Shown here: positions 1-8,166 of the stretch, piece after piece
Layout of the letters: every line of letters starts with the position of its first letter
Numbering within the stretch: position 1 is the first letter of the stretch
The notes under the pieces: model-generated
Told to the model about the DNA's origin: nothing
Seen by the model: the letters and a program-made list of their open reading frames with translations, nothing else
Databases searched by the model: none
Assembly (NCBI RefSeq): GCF_003569005.1
Contig: NZ_BCUR01000004.1
Location: 2,132,644-2,196,643 of the forward strand
DNA from: Vibrio superstes
GTDB taxonomy: Bacteria > Pseudomonadota > Gammaproteobacteria > Enterobacterales > Vibrionaceae
Length of the DNA: 64,000 nt
Direction of reading: 5' to 3'
Translations under genes and position numbers: made by a program

Positions 1-953
1 CCTTTTAGTTCTGCAACATCACCGGCTGGAGTCGATGTGCCGTGTGCATTGATGTAACCAATTTGCTCACCAGTCACACCGGCATCACGCATTGCTGCTT
101 CCATTGCTAGTGCACCGCCAGAACCATCTTCACTTGGAGAGGTCATGTGATACGCATCGCCACTCATACCGAAGCCAACTAGCTCACAGTAGATGTTAGC
201 GCCACGAGCCTTAGCTGATTCGTACTCTTCTAGTACCATCACGCCAGCGCCATCGCCTAACACGAAACCATCGCGCGCTTTGTCCCATGGACGAGAAGCT
301 GCTTGTGGGTTTTCATTATTAGTTGATAGAGCTTTAGCTGCACCAAAGCCTGCAATACCCATTGGAGTAGACGCTTTTTCAGAGCCACCCGCAACCATCG
401 CATCAGCGTCACCGTAAGCAATCATACGTGCCGCATGGCCGATGTTATGCAAACCAGTAGTACAAGCTGTAGAGATAGCAATGTTAGGACCACGAAGGCC
501 ACGCATAATAGAAAGGTTACCTGCAACCATGTTTACGATGGTTGATGGAACGAAGAATGGGCTCACACGACGTGCGCCTTTATCGTTCATAACTTGGATA
601 CCGTTTTCAATCAGACCTAAACCACCAATACCAGAGCCAATCGCCACGCCTACGCGAGTGCAATTTTCGTCAGTGATTTCTAGGCCAGAATCATCAAGAG
701 CTTGGATACCTGCTGCGATACCGTACTGGATAAATAAATCCATTTTACGGGCATCTTTTTTAGACATGTACTCTTCGCAGTTAAAGTCTTTGATAAGACC
801 TGCAAAGCGTGTTGTAAATTCGGTGGTGTCAAAGTGTTCGATATTTGAAATACCGCTTTGACCAGATAGCAGGGCTTTCCAAGAAGATTCTACGGTGTTG
901 CCGACCGGTGACAACATACCCATGCCAGTGACAACTACACGACGCTTGGACAC
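1..953 (-). CDS. fabF: 3-oxoacyl-ACP synthase II FabF (C-terminus cut by window edge)
   Basis: Beta-ketoacyl-ACP synthase II condenses acyl-ACP with malonyl-ACP in the cytoplasmic type II fatty-acid elongation cycle. The protein opens MSKRRVVVTGMGMLSPVGN, nearly identical to the E. coli FabF N-terminus, with a GTG start. The catalytic-His motif NAHGTSTPAGD lies at the window edge. About 317 residues are visible of a usual length near 413; the C-terminal part with the last catalytic His runs off the left end. The gene follows acpP at about 100 bp, the standard enterobacterial/Vibrio order. Function is secure from sequence similarity and context. Confidence 0.97.
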   Translation of the reverse strand, partial: MSKRRVVVTGMGMLSPVGNTVESSWKALLSGQSGISNIEHFDTTEFTTRFAGLIKDFNCEEYMSKKDARKMDLFIQYGIAAGIQALDDSGLEITDENCTRVGVAIGSGIGGLGLIENGIQVMNDKGARRVSPFFVPSTIVNMVAGNLSIMRGLRGPNIAISTACTTGLHNIGHAARMIAYGDADAMVAGGSEKASTPMGIAGFGAAKALSTNNENPQAASRPWDKARDGFVLGDGAGVMVLEEYESAKARGANIYCELVGFGMSGDAYHMTSPSEDGSGGALAMEAAMRDAGVTGEQIGYINAHGTSTPAGDVAELK

Positions 954-1050
954 GATTTTTACTCCGGGTTAGATTAGTTAGATATTGATTTTAAACAATA
1001 AGGGAACTGAAATGAATCAGGCGGCCAAGATAGACCGCCTGAGAAGAGAA

Positions 1051-1284
1051 TTACTGAGCGCTAGTTACGTAATCGATAGCAGCTTGAACAGTAGTGATTT
1101 TCTCTGCTTCTTCATCAGGAATCTCAGTGTCGAACTCTTCTTCTAGAGCCATTACTAGCTCAACTGTGTCTAGAGAGTCAGCGCCTAGATCGTCAACGAA
1201 AGATGCTTCGTTCTTAACTTCAGCTTCGTCAACACCTAGCTGTTCAACGATGATTTTTTTTACACGTTCTTCAAGATTGCTCAT
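1051..1284 (-). CDS. acpP: acyl carrier protein
   Basis: The 77-residue acidic acyl carrier protein carries growing acyl chains on 4'-phosphopantetheine in fatty-acid synthesis. The DSL attachment motif is present at Asp36-Ser37-Leu38 (counting Met), in the context GADSLD, and the four-helix ACP pattern with many Glu/Asp is intact and full length. The spacer of about 160 bp upstream, after fabG, is large enough for its own promoter, which is usual for this highly expressed gene. It sits between fabG and fabF. Confidence 0.98.
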   Translation of the reverse strand: MSNLEERVKKIIVEQLGVDEAEVKNEASFVDDLGADSLDTVELVMALEEEFDTEIPDEEAEKITTVQAAIDYVTSAQ

Positions 1285-1445
1285 TTTTTATTTCCTATAC
1301 ATAAGTCGCTTAATGCGATGTTTTGCGTAGTTTATTCGAAAGTTAAAAAGTTGCAAGGGCATCCTTGCTGGTCAAACCACAATTTTGTGAATTTAACCGA
1401 TTTTAATGGCATTTTTGACATATATCACGCCAAAAATGCGCAAAA

Positions 1446-2180
1446 TTACACCATGTACATGCCACCATTGACGTGCAATGTTTCACCTGTGATGTAAGCA
1501 GCGTCTGGAGAGGCAAGGAATGCCACAGCAGCTGCAATCTCACGAGGATCACCTAAGCGACCCGCTGGCACAGAAGAGAGCGTCGCAGCGCGTTGCTCGT
1601 CATTCAATGCTTTTGTCATATCAGTTTCGATAAAGCCCGGTGCTACAGTATTGACCGTTACTCCACGAGAAGCAACCTCACGAGCCATAGACTTTGTAAA
1701 ACCAATTACGCCCGCTTTCGCTGCCGCGTAGTTTGTCTGTCCAGCGTTGCCCATAGTACCAACTACTGAACCTACATTGATGATTCTACCGCACTTTTTC
1801 TTCATCATGCCACGTAGAACGGCTTTAGACAAACGGAAGATTGAGGTCAGGTTAGTGTCCATGATATCTGTCCACTCGTCGTCCTTCATGCGCATTAGCA
1901 GGTTGTCACGTGTGATACCCGCATTGTTCACTAGAATATCAAGAGGACCAAACTCTGTGGTGATCTCTTTAAGAACTGACTCAATAGACGCAGGATCAGT
2001 CACGTTAAGTGCCATTCCCTTACCTTTGTCACCTAAATACTCGCTAATCGCTGCAGCACCGTTCTCGCTCGTTGCTGTACCGATCACTGTTGCACCACGT
2101 GCAACCAATGTTTCAGCGATAGAACGACCGATACCACGGCTAGCACCAGTAACTAGTGCGATCTTTCCTTCAAGGTTCAT
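1446..2180 (-). CDS. fabG: 3-oxoacyl-ACP reductase FabG
   Basis: NADPH-dependent reductase of the short-chain dehydrogenase family that reduces 3-oxoacyl-ACP in fatty-acid elongation. The N-terminal Rossmann motif TGASRGIG (residues 11-18) and the NNAG motif are present, and the catalytic triad is Ser138, Tyr151 and Lys155 (YAAAK), at the same numbering as E. coli FabG. It is 244 residues, the full family length. A GGAG ribosome binding site precedes the ATG, and it follows fabD by 24 bp in the same operon. Confidence 0.98.
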   Translation of the reverse strand: MNLEGKIALVTGASRGIGRSIAETLVARGATVIGTATSENGAAAISEYLGDKGKGMALNVTDPASIESVLKEITTEFGPLDILVNNAGITRDNLLMRMKDDEWTDIMDTNLTSIFRLSKAVLRGMMKKKCGRIINVGSVVGTMGNAGQTNYAAAKAGVIGFTKSMAREVASRGVTVNTVAPGFIETDMTKALNDEQRAATLSSVPAGRLGDPREIAAAVAFLASPDAAYITGETLHVNGGMYMV

Positions 2181-2204
2181 TATTCGTTATCTCCGTTAAG
2201 AATC

Positions 2205-3128
2205 TTATTTCGCCGCTTCAAGGGATGCAGAGTCATTGACCGCTGCAGCCGTCAGGCTTTTTACAATACGTTTAGTTAGACCGGTTAATACTTTACCTGG
2301 GCCTAATTCTAGAAGTTTTTCAACACCTTGCTCGTGCATCTTCTGCACACCTTCTGTCCAACGTACTGGGCAGTATAGCTGACGCACTAGTGCATCTTTG
2401 ATCTTTGCAGGATCCGTCTCAGCAGCCACATCAACATTGTTGATCACTGGCAGCGTTGGTGCGTTGAATTCAATATCTTTAAGTGCTTCAGCCAAGCGAT
2501 CAGCCGCTGGCTTCATTAGTGCACAGTGTGATGGTACAGAAACAGGAAGAGGCAGAGCACGCTTAGCGCCGGCTTCTTTACATAGTGCACCAGCGCGCTC
2601 TACAGCCGCCTTGTTACCTGCGATAACAACTTGGCCTGGAGAGTTGAAGTTAACCGGTGAAACAACCTCACCCTGTGCAGCGTCTTCACATGCCTTGGCT
2701 ATCGCATCATCAGCAAGACCAATAATAGCGTACATTGCACCCGTACCTGCTGGTACCGCTTCTTGCATTAATTGACCACGTAGCTCAACCAGTTTAATTG
2801 CTTCTTTGAAGTCCATAACACCCGCACATACTAATGCTGAGTATTCACCTAGGCTGTGACCCGCCAACAGCTCAGGAGTCGCTAGGCCTTGTTCGTTCCA
2901 TACGCGCCAAACTGCAACAGAAGAAGCCAGTAGTGCTGGTTGAGTGCGATGAGTTTGGTTTAGATCTTCAACTGGGCCGTCTTGGATAAGCGTCCAAAGG
3001 TCGTAACCTAACACCTCTGAAGCTTCTGCAAATGTTTGTTTAACAATATCAAACTGCTCGCCAAGTTCAGCTAACATACCAAGGCTTTGAGAGCCTTGAC
3101 CTGGAAATACGATTGCAAATTTGCTCAT
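2205..3128 (-). CDS. fabD: malonyl-CoA:ACP transacylase FabD
   Basis: Transfers malonyl from CoA to ACP, supplying the extender unit. The GQGSQ oxyanion motif lies near residues 10-14, the nucleophile is Ser92 in GHSLGEYSA, and the catalytic His is His201 in PSHCALM, all at the E. coli positions. The 307-residue length is normal. It lies between fabH and fabG in the fab operon on the minus strand. Confidence 0.98.
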   Translation of the reverse strand: MSKFAIVFPGQGSQSLGMLAELGEQFDIVKQTFAEASEVLGYDLWTLIQDGPVEDLNQTHRTQPALLASSVAVWRVWNEQGLATPELLAGHSLGEYSALVCAGVMDFKEAIKLVELRGQLMQEAVPAGTGAMYAIIGLADDAIAKACEDAAQGEVVSPVNFNSPGQVVIAGNKAAVERAGALCKEAGAKRALPLPVSVPSHCALMKPAADRLAEALKDIEFNAPTLPVINNVDVAAETDPAKIKDALVRQLYCPVRWTEGVQKMHEQGVEKLLELGPGKVLTGLTKRIVKSLTAAAVNDSASLEAAK

Positions 3129-3206
3129 AATTCGTCCTTTAAGCCTTGCTAAATATTGAAAAAGAAGTGCAAAGGCACTTCTTTTGGTTAGTCGAACACG
3201 CCTGGA

Positions 3207-4157
3207 TTAAAATTTAACCAGCGCAGAACCCCAGGTGAAACCACCACCAAAGGCTTCTAGCAACAGCGTCTGACCACGCTTAATCCGACCATCACGCACT
3301 GCTTCATCCAACGCTGTTGGTACTGTTGCAGCCGAAGTATTGCCGTGGCGATCAAGGGTCACTACCACCTGATCCATAGACATGGACAGTTTCTTTGCTG
3401 TTGCGGTAATAATTCTTAGGTTTGCTTGGTGTGGCACTAACCAATCCAAGTCTTCTTTACTCATGTTGTTGGCTTTTAGCGTATCGGTAACCAAACGAGA
3501 AAGTTGGGTTACAGCCACCTTGAATACTTCATTGCCCGTCATGTGTAGCCATTTATCGACTTCACCACCACGAACTGGCATTTCAAGACTAAGTAGCTCG
3601 CCATAACGGCCATCTGCGCCTAAATGTGTCGATAGGATGCCCTGCTCTTCGCTTGCACCTAACACCACTGCACCTGCACCATCACCAAACAAGATAACCG
3701 TTGAACGATCAATCTCATCCACTGATTTAGACAGAGCATCAGAGCCAATAACTAAAATGTTTTTACACATACCTGAACGGATGTGTTGGTCTGCGATTGA
3801 CAACGCGTATACAAAGCCCGTACATGCAGCTGCCACATCGAACGCAGCACAACCAGGGATCTCTAAGAGTCCTTGGACCTGACACGCTGAAGATGGGAAT
3901 GCATGACTACCACTTGTCGTAGCAACAATGATGAGATCGATATCTTTCTTATCGATACCGGACATTTCAATTGCATTTTTAGCGGCAATAAAGCCCATGT
4001 CCGCCACCGATTCATCGGGAGCAGAGATGCGACGTTCTTTGATACCTGTACGAGCAACAATCCACTCGTCGGCAGTATCTACCATTTGTTCTAGATCTGC
4101 ATTGGTGCGCACTTGGGAAGGCAAATAGCTGCCTGTGCCTAATATTTTGCTATACAT
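3207..4157 (-). CDS. fabH: 3-oxoacyl-ACP synthase III FabH
   Basis: Initiates fatty-acid synthesis by condensing acetyl-CoA with malonyl-ACP. The Cys-His-Asn triad is Cys112 (AAACTGF), His243 (VPHQAN) and Asn273 (HGNTS). At 316 residues it is complete. It starts five bases after the plsX stop codon, so the two are probably translationally coupled. Confidence 0.98.
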   Translation of the reverse strand: MYSKILGTGSYLPSQVRTNADLEQMVDTADEWIVARTGIKERRISAPDESVADMGFIAAKNAIEMSGIDKKDIDLIIVATTSGSHAFPSSACQVQGLLEIPGCAAFDVAAACTGFVYALSIADQHIRSGMCKNILVIGSDALSKSVDEIDRSTVILFGDGAGAVVLGASEEQGILSTHLGADGRYGELLSLEMPVRGGEVDKWLHMTGNEVFKVAVTQLSRLVTDTLKANNMSKEDLDWLVPHQANLRIITATAKKLSMSMDQVVVTLDRHGNTSAATVPTALDEAVRDGRIKRGQTLLLEAFGGGFTWGSALVKF

Positions 4158-4162
4158 GAAGA

Positions 4163-5188
4163 CTAATTTTGCCTCTCGAGTAAAACGGTTTCCAAACGGT
4201 CACTTATACGACTGGGTACTTGACGTTTGACCTCGTGAACTGCCTCTATGATTGCATTGATGATAGCAGTTTTATCCGCACTTCCGTGACTTTTAATGAC
4301 AATGCCGCGCAATCCTAGCAAACTTGCCCCGTTATACTGGTCGGGGTTCAGCTGTTTTAGCTCAGAAAACAGCTCAGAGAAGAATAATTTTGAAATCCAA
4401 GCTCTTAGCTTAGACGACAGCATATGACGTTTTAGCCTTTCAAGGAATAGATTTGCGACTCCTTCAGACGCTTTTAGGCATACATTGCCTACAAAGCCAT
4501 CACATACCACTACATCCGCTTCATCGTGTAATAATTGATTAGCCTCGATAAAGCCGGTGTAATTAATTGATTTTACCTGCTGAAGCATTTCAGCACAGTT
4601 TTTTACCAGATCATTTCCCTTAATCTCTTCCTCGCCCACATTCAATATCGCCACTCTTGGTGCACGTTGCAGGTGTTCTTCAGCAAGTGCCGAGCCCATC
4701 ACCGCAAATTGAAATAGCGTGTTCGCATCGACTGAGACATTTGCACCAAGATCCAATAACCAGACTTTTTGGCCACTACGGGTAGGTAAAGCAGAGATGA
4801 GTGCTGGCCTTTCAATGCCGGGAAGTAACTTTAGACGATAACGAGAGAGTCCCATCAAAGCACCTGTATTTCCTCCGCTCACACAAGCCTGTGCGGTCTG
4901 ATCTTCAATAAGATCAATAGCTCGGCGCATAGAAGTGCCTACGCTGCGGCGCATTACGGAAGAAGGCTTATCGGTGTCGGCAATGACCTTATCGGTATGC
5001 TCGATATGAATTCGGTCTTTGGGGTAAGAACCCAATGTAGAGAGGTGGGGAATGAGGACAGATTCGTCGCCCACTAATATAATTTTCAGCTCTGGGAAAA
5101 TAGACAATGCCTGCACGGCGGCAGGCACTGTAACATGGGGACCGAAATCCCCACCCATTGCATCAAGTGCAACGGTAATCGTTTTCAA
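4163..5188 (-). CDS. plsX: phosphate acyltransferase PlsX
   Basis: Converts acyl-ACP to acyl-phosphate, the first step of the PlsX/PlsY route to phosphatidic acid, at the inner face of the membrane. The family N-terminus VALDAMGGDFGP, the central CVSGGNTGALMG and the C-terminal LNPDQYNGASLLGLRG block are all present, over 341 residues. The start that fits the family is TTG, an uncommon codon, nine bases after rpmF; an ATG at a matching position does not exist. It lies in the rpmF-plsX-fabH order conserved in gammaproteobacteria. Confidence 0.96.
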   Translation of the reverse strand: MKTITVALDAMGGDFGPHVTVPAAVQALSIFPELKIILVGDESVLIPHLSTLGSYPKDRIHIEHTDKVIADTDKPSSVMRRSVGTSMRRAIDLIEDQTAQACVSGGNTGALMGLSRYRLKLLPGIERPALISALPTRSGQKVWLLDLGANVSVDANTLFQFAVMGSALAEEHLQRAPRVAILNVGEEEIKGNDLVKNCAEMLQQVKSINYTGFIEANQLLHDEADVVVCDGFVGNVCLKASEGVANLFLERLKRHMLSSKLRAWISKLFFSELFSELKQLNPDQYNGASLLGLRGIVIKSHGSADKTAIINAIIEAVHEVKRQVPSRISDRLETVLLERQN

Positions 5189-5197
5189 AAGGTAATC

Positions 5198-5368
5198 TTA
5201 CTTGTTGATTACTTTTTTACCACGATAGAAACCTTCAGCAGTCACGTTGTGACGTAGGTGAGTTTCACCTGAAGTTGCGTCTACAGATAGTGCTGCTGTA
5301 GTTAGCGCATCGTGTGAACGACGCATGCCACGCATTGAACGTGATTTTTTGCTCTTTTGTACGGCCAT
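5198..5368 (-). CDS. rpmF: 50S ribosomal protein L32
   Basis: A 56-residue basic protein beginning MAVQKSKKSRSMRGMRRSH, the typical start of bacterial L32, and ending GKKVINK. It is a small subunit-type component of the large ribosomal subunit. It lies five bases after yceD and nine bases before plsX in the same orientation, the conserved linkage of translation with lipid synthesis. The gammaproteobacterial (cysteine-free) form of L32 is seen: no zinc-ribbon cysteines. Confidence 0.97.
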   Translation of the reverse strand: MAVQKSKKSRSMRGMRRSHDALTTAALSVDATSGETHLRHNVTAEGFYRGKKVINK

Positions 5369-5373
5369 TGACC

Positions 5374-5910
5374 CTACTCCTTTGTCTTTGCTTTTAAGCT
5401 TTTTAAAACTTCGAACGGGTTTGGTTTATCATCCTCAATTTCTTCAGGAATATCACCAAAAACCAAGTTATGTGTATTTACGCTACATTCAGACACGTCG
5501 TGCATTGCTATTTGAGGCAAGTTTAGAAGGAACTCGTCTTCAACTAACTGTATGAGATCGCATTCACCGTACTCGTTCAGATCTACCAAATCGTACTCTT
5601 CCGGGGCTTCCTCTTCGGTCTTTTCGCCCTTATTAGGGGTATAGACGAATTGGACTTCACAAACATGTGTGAAGTTCTCATTGCAGCGTTGACACTCTAA
5701 ATCGACTTCGACGTTAGCTTTACCAGAGATAACGACCAATCGTTGTTCATCTAAGTCAAATGACAATGTGACTTCTGCGTCGCGTTTTACGCCTTCGACC
5801 GACTCGGCCAAGCGCTTGAGCAGACTGACTTGGATGATGCCATCATAGTCTAGTCGTTTCTGAGCAGCTTTACTCGGGTCAACCGTTCGCGGTATTTTTA
5901 CCTTTTGCAT
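5374..5910 (-). CDS. yceD: DUF177 / YceD family protein, large-ribosome-subunit accumulation factor
   Basis: A 178-residue member of the YceD (DUF177) family. The conserved LECQRCNENF motif at about residues 72-81 and the downstream acidic stretch (GEKTEEEAPEEYDLVDLNEYGECD) are visible. Homologues are linked to 23S rRNA or large-subunit accumulation, but the mechanism in this organism is not shown by sequence. It is the first gene of the yceD-rpmF-plsX-fab operon and is divergent from the maf-type gene. Confidence 0.93.
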   Translation of the reverse strand: MQKVKIPRTVDPSKAAQKRLDYDGIIQVSLLKRLAESVEGVKRDAEVTLSFDLDEQRLVVISGKANVEVDLECQRCNENFTHVCEVQFVYTPNKGEKTEEEAPEEYDLVDLNEYGECDLIQLVEDEFLLNLPQIAMHDVSECSVNTHNLVFGDIPEEIEDDKPNPFEVLKSLKAKTKE

Positions 5911-6027
5911 AGGGCGCGAATATTATCTCTCAATTTATATTTAGTCAAAGGAAAACAGAAAAAACTTACTCAATTTTTGTACGTCGATTATTCTATAGCA
6001 ATCAATACTGACCCACAGATGGAACTC

Positions 6028-6627
6028 ATGAGCGAATATCAAATCGTTTTAGCCTCAACATCACCCTATCGAGCTGAAATTCTGCATAAATTATCTCTTT
6101 CTTTTACTCAGCTTAGCCCAGATTTTGACGAGACCGCTCAGGACAATGAAACACCAGAGCAACTCGTTGCCAGACTTGCTGAAGGAAAAGCGAAATCTTG
6201 CGCCCTACCCGATGGCAATCACCTCGTTATTGGCTCAGACCAAGTGTGTGTGGTTAATGGCCAAATCATCGGTAAACCGCATTCGGTAGAAAACGCGATG
6301 AAACAGTTGCACGCTCAAAGCGGCCAAACTATTACTTTTTACACTGGCCTTGCATTATACAACAGCAAGCAGTGTCGCACTCAAGTGGTTGTTGATACCT
6401 TTAAGGTTCATTTCAAAACACTAACAGACACCCAAATCATGCGTTACGTTGAAATGGAACAACCTCTCAATTGTGCTGGTAGCTTCAAGAGCGAAGGACT
6501 GGGCATCGCTCTATTTGAAGCTTTGGAGGGTAAAGACCCAAATACACTAATTGGGCTACCACTCATCGAACTTATTACCCTGCTCGAAAACGAAGGGGTT
6601 TCTGTATTGGGTAACGCCGTTACTTAA
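6028..6627 (+). CDS. yceF: Maf-family nucleotide pyrophosphatase, YceF type
   Basis: About 199 residues of the Maf/HAM1 fold. YceF-type members hydrolyse modified nucleotides such as m7GTP, a house-cleaning role. The N-terminal LASTSPYRAEIL motif, the central GSDQVC and GKP segments and the C-terminal CAGSFKSEGLG and DPNTLIGLP blocks match the YceF subgroup rather than YhdE. The start is placed at the ATG giving MSEYQIVLAST because homology begins there and a GGA lies just upstream; an ATG nine bases earlier is possible. Its last 8 bases overlap the 3' end of convergent rluC. Confidence 0.93.
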   Translation: MSEYQIVLASTSPYRAEILHKLSLSFTQLSPDFDETAQDNETPEQLVARLAEGKAKSCALPDGNHLVIGSDQVCVVNGQIIGKPHSVENAMKQLHAQSGQTITFYTGLALYNSKQCRTQVVVDTFKVHFKTLTDTQIMRYVEMEQPLNCAGSFKSEGLGIALFEALEGKDPNTLIGLPLIELITLLENEGVSVLGNAVT

Positions 6628-7564
6628 CGCGTAGCCTTTCGATAGCACGTTGCAGTTTATTTTCCATTGGTGCAGAAATGTCCATTTCCTTTTCTGTTCC
6701 AGGATGAATAAATTTAATATTTGCCGCGTGTAAGAAAAGACGGTCAAGACCTACCTTTCCAGTGAAAGCATCAAAACGGCGGTCACCATAGCGATCATCC
6801 CACGCAATGGGATGACCTGTATATTGAGTGTGTACACGAATCTGATGCGTACGCCCGGTTATCGGGCTCGCCTGCAGCAAGGTTGCGTTGTTGAGCTTTT
6901 CAATTATCTTAAAGCGAGTTTCTGACGCCTTGCCGTTTGGGTTTACACGCACAATGCTGTTCACTTCATTCTTGAGAAGTGGCGCGGTCACTTTACGAAT
7001 GCTGCTCTTCCACTCACCCATCACTAACGCAAAGTAGTACTTCTGCACTGTCTTTTCACGAAACTGAGCCTGTAGATGACGCAACGCCGAACGCTTCTTA
7101 GCGACTAATAGGATTCCAGAGGTATCTCTATCAATGCGATGCACCAACTCTAGAAATCTCGCGTCTGGCCTAAGCGCTCGCAAGGCTTCAATAGCGCCAA
7201 ACTTTAAGCCACTGCCGCCATGGACAGCGGTGCCCGATGGCTTGTTAAGGATCAGCACATGCTCATCTTCATACAAAATGCAGTGTTCGAGCTCTGACAC
7301 CTTATTCAGCTTAGTGCTAAGGGCCGGCGCTTCTTCGGTAGCAGGCAAAGTTACTGGTGGGATTCTGACGATATCACCCGCTTGAAGCTTGTATTCTGCT
7401 TTAACGCGCTTTTTATTTACACGAACTTCTCCCTTACGCACGATTCGGTAAACCATGCTTTTAGGGAGCGCCTTTAATTGATTGCGCAAAAAGTTATCAA
7501 TGCGCTGTCCAGCCATGTCGGAATCTATGTCAACAAACTGTACTTGGGTTCTAATTTCACTCAT
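6620..7564 (-). CDS. rluC: 23S rRNA pseudouridine synthase RluC
   Basis: Makes pseudouridine at positions 955, 2504 and 2580 (E. coli numbering) of 23S rRNA. An S4 RNA-binding domain (about residues 20-80) is followed by the RluA-type catalytic domain with HRIDRDTSG, catalytic Asp145. The 314-residue length is normal. It is divergent from rne across a 600-bp spacer, the arrangement known from E. coli, and overlaps yceF tail to tail. Confidence 0.95.
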   Translation of the reverse strand: MSEIRTQVQFVDIDSDMAGQRIDNFLRNQLKALPKSMVYRIVRKGEVRVNKKRVKAEYKLQAGDIVRIPPVTLPATEEAPALSTKLNKVSELEHCILYEDEHVLILNKPSGTAVHGGSGLKFGAIEALRALRPDARFLELVHRIDRDTSGILLVAKKRSALRHLQAQFREKTVQKYYFALVMGEWKSSIRKVTAPLLKNEVNSIVRVNPNGKASETRFKIIEKLNNATLLQASPITGRTHQIRVHTQYTGHPIAWDDRYGDRRFDAFTGKVGLDRLFLHAANIKFIHPGTEKEMDISAPMENKLQRAIERLRVK

Positions 7565-8166
7565 TCCCTTAGTCTAACATCCTAAAGTGCTGTAAATCAC
7601 ATTTTTCTCTACTAAAATGGATAACTGAAACAAGCTGTGCTCCTGTTTGTTGGTTATTTAAAAACCTGTGTACAACATTAAGCCGTCACAGTTTTGTCAT
7701 TTTTACTGACATTTATTAAACACTTTAATATCAGCCACTTATATATGAAGCCTTCGCAGTTTTTAGATTTTTTTCTATCCTTTATCTGTTTGTCGATTGC
7801 TGTGTATTAGTGACACTGTTATAGTTCGTCAATCAATATGCCCTCTTGGTTATTTTTTACACTTTTCTAAGGTGCAAATTGATAAAAAGACGAAAGTCGA
7901 TTGTTCATTTCCCAGTGCTGCGTAAGGCATAAGACATTGATAATGAACAAACTTATCGCACGACTTTTACCTATCGATGCAGAGATCGACTGCAATTACT
8001 CGCAGATCATGTTTTTCTGAAGAGAAAAATGTGATGGCTAAAGTGTCCCCGAGCATCCCTTCCAGCCGAGAGGCTGCATTGATTGACCATGGGATCAGAC
8101 ACCATCGATAGAAACAATTGCGATAATCACAAATGAAATAATTAAAGAATCACAACGAGATTTCGA
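7565..8166 (+). promoter_or_regulatory. long 5' leader region of rne
   Basis: A spacer of about 600 bp without a credible gene separates rluC and rne. In E. coli the rne mRNA has a long structured leader through which RNase E controls its own mRNA level. Several short inverted repeats are visible in the proximal 250 bases, including one around 8060-8110 (CCAGCCGAGAGGCTG). I infer a comparable autoregulatory leader from position and size; exact hairpins and promoter cannot be fixed by eye. Confidence 0.55.
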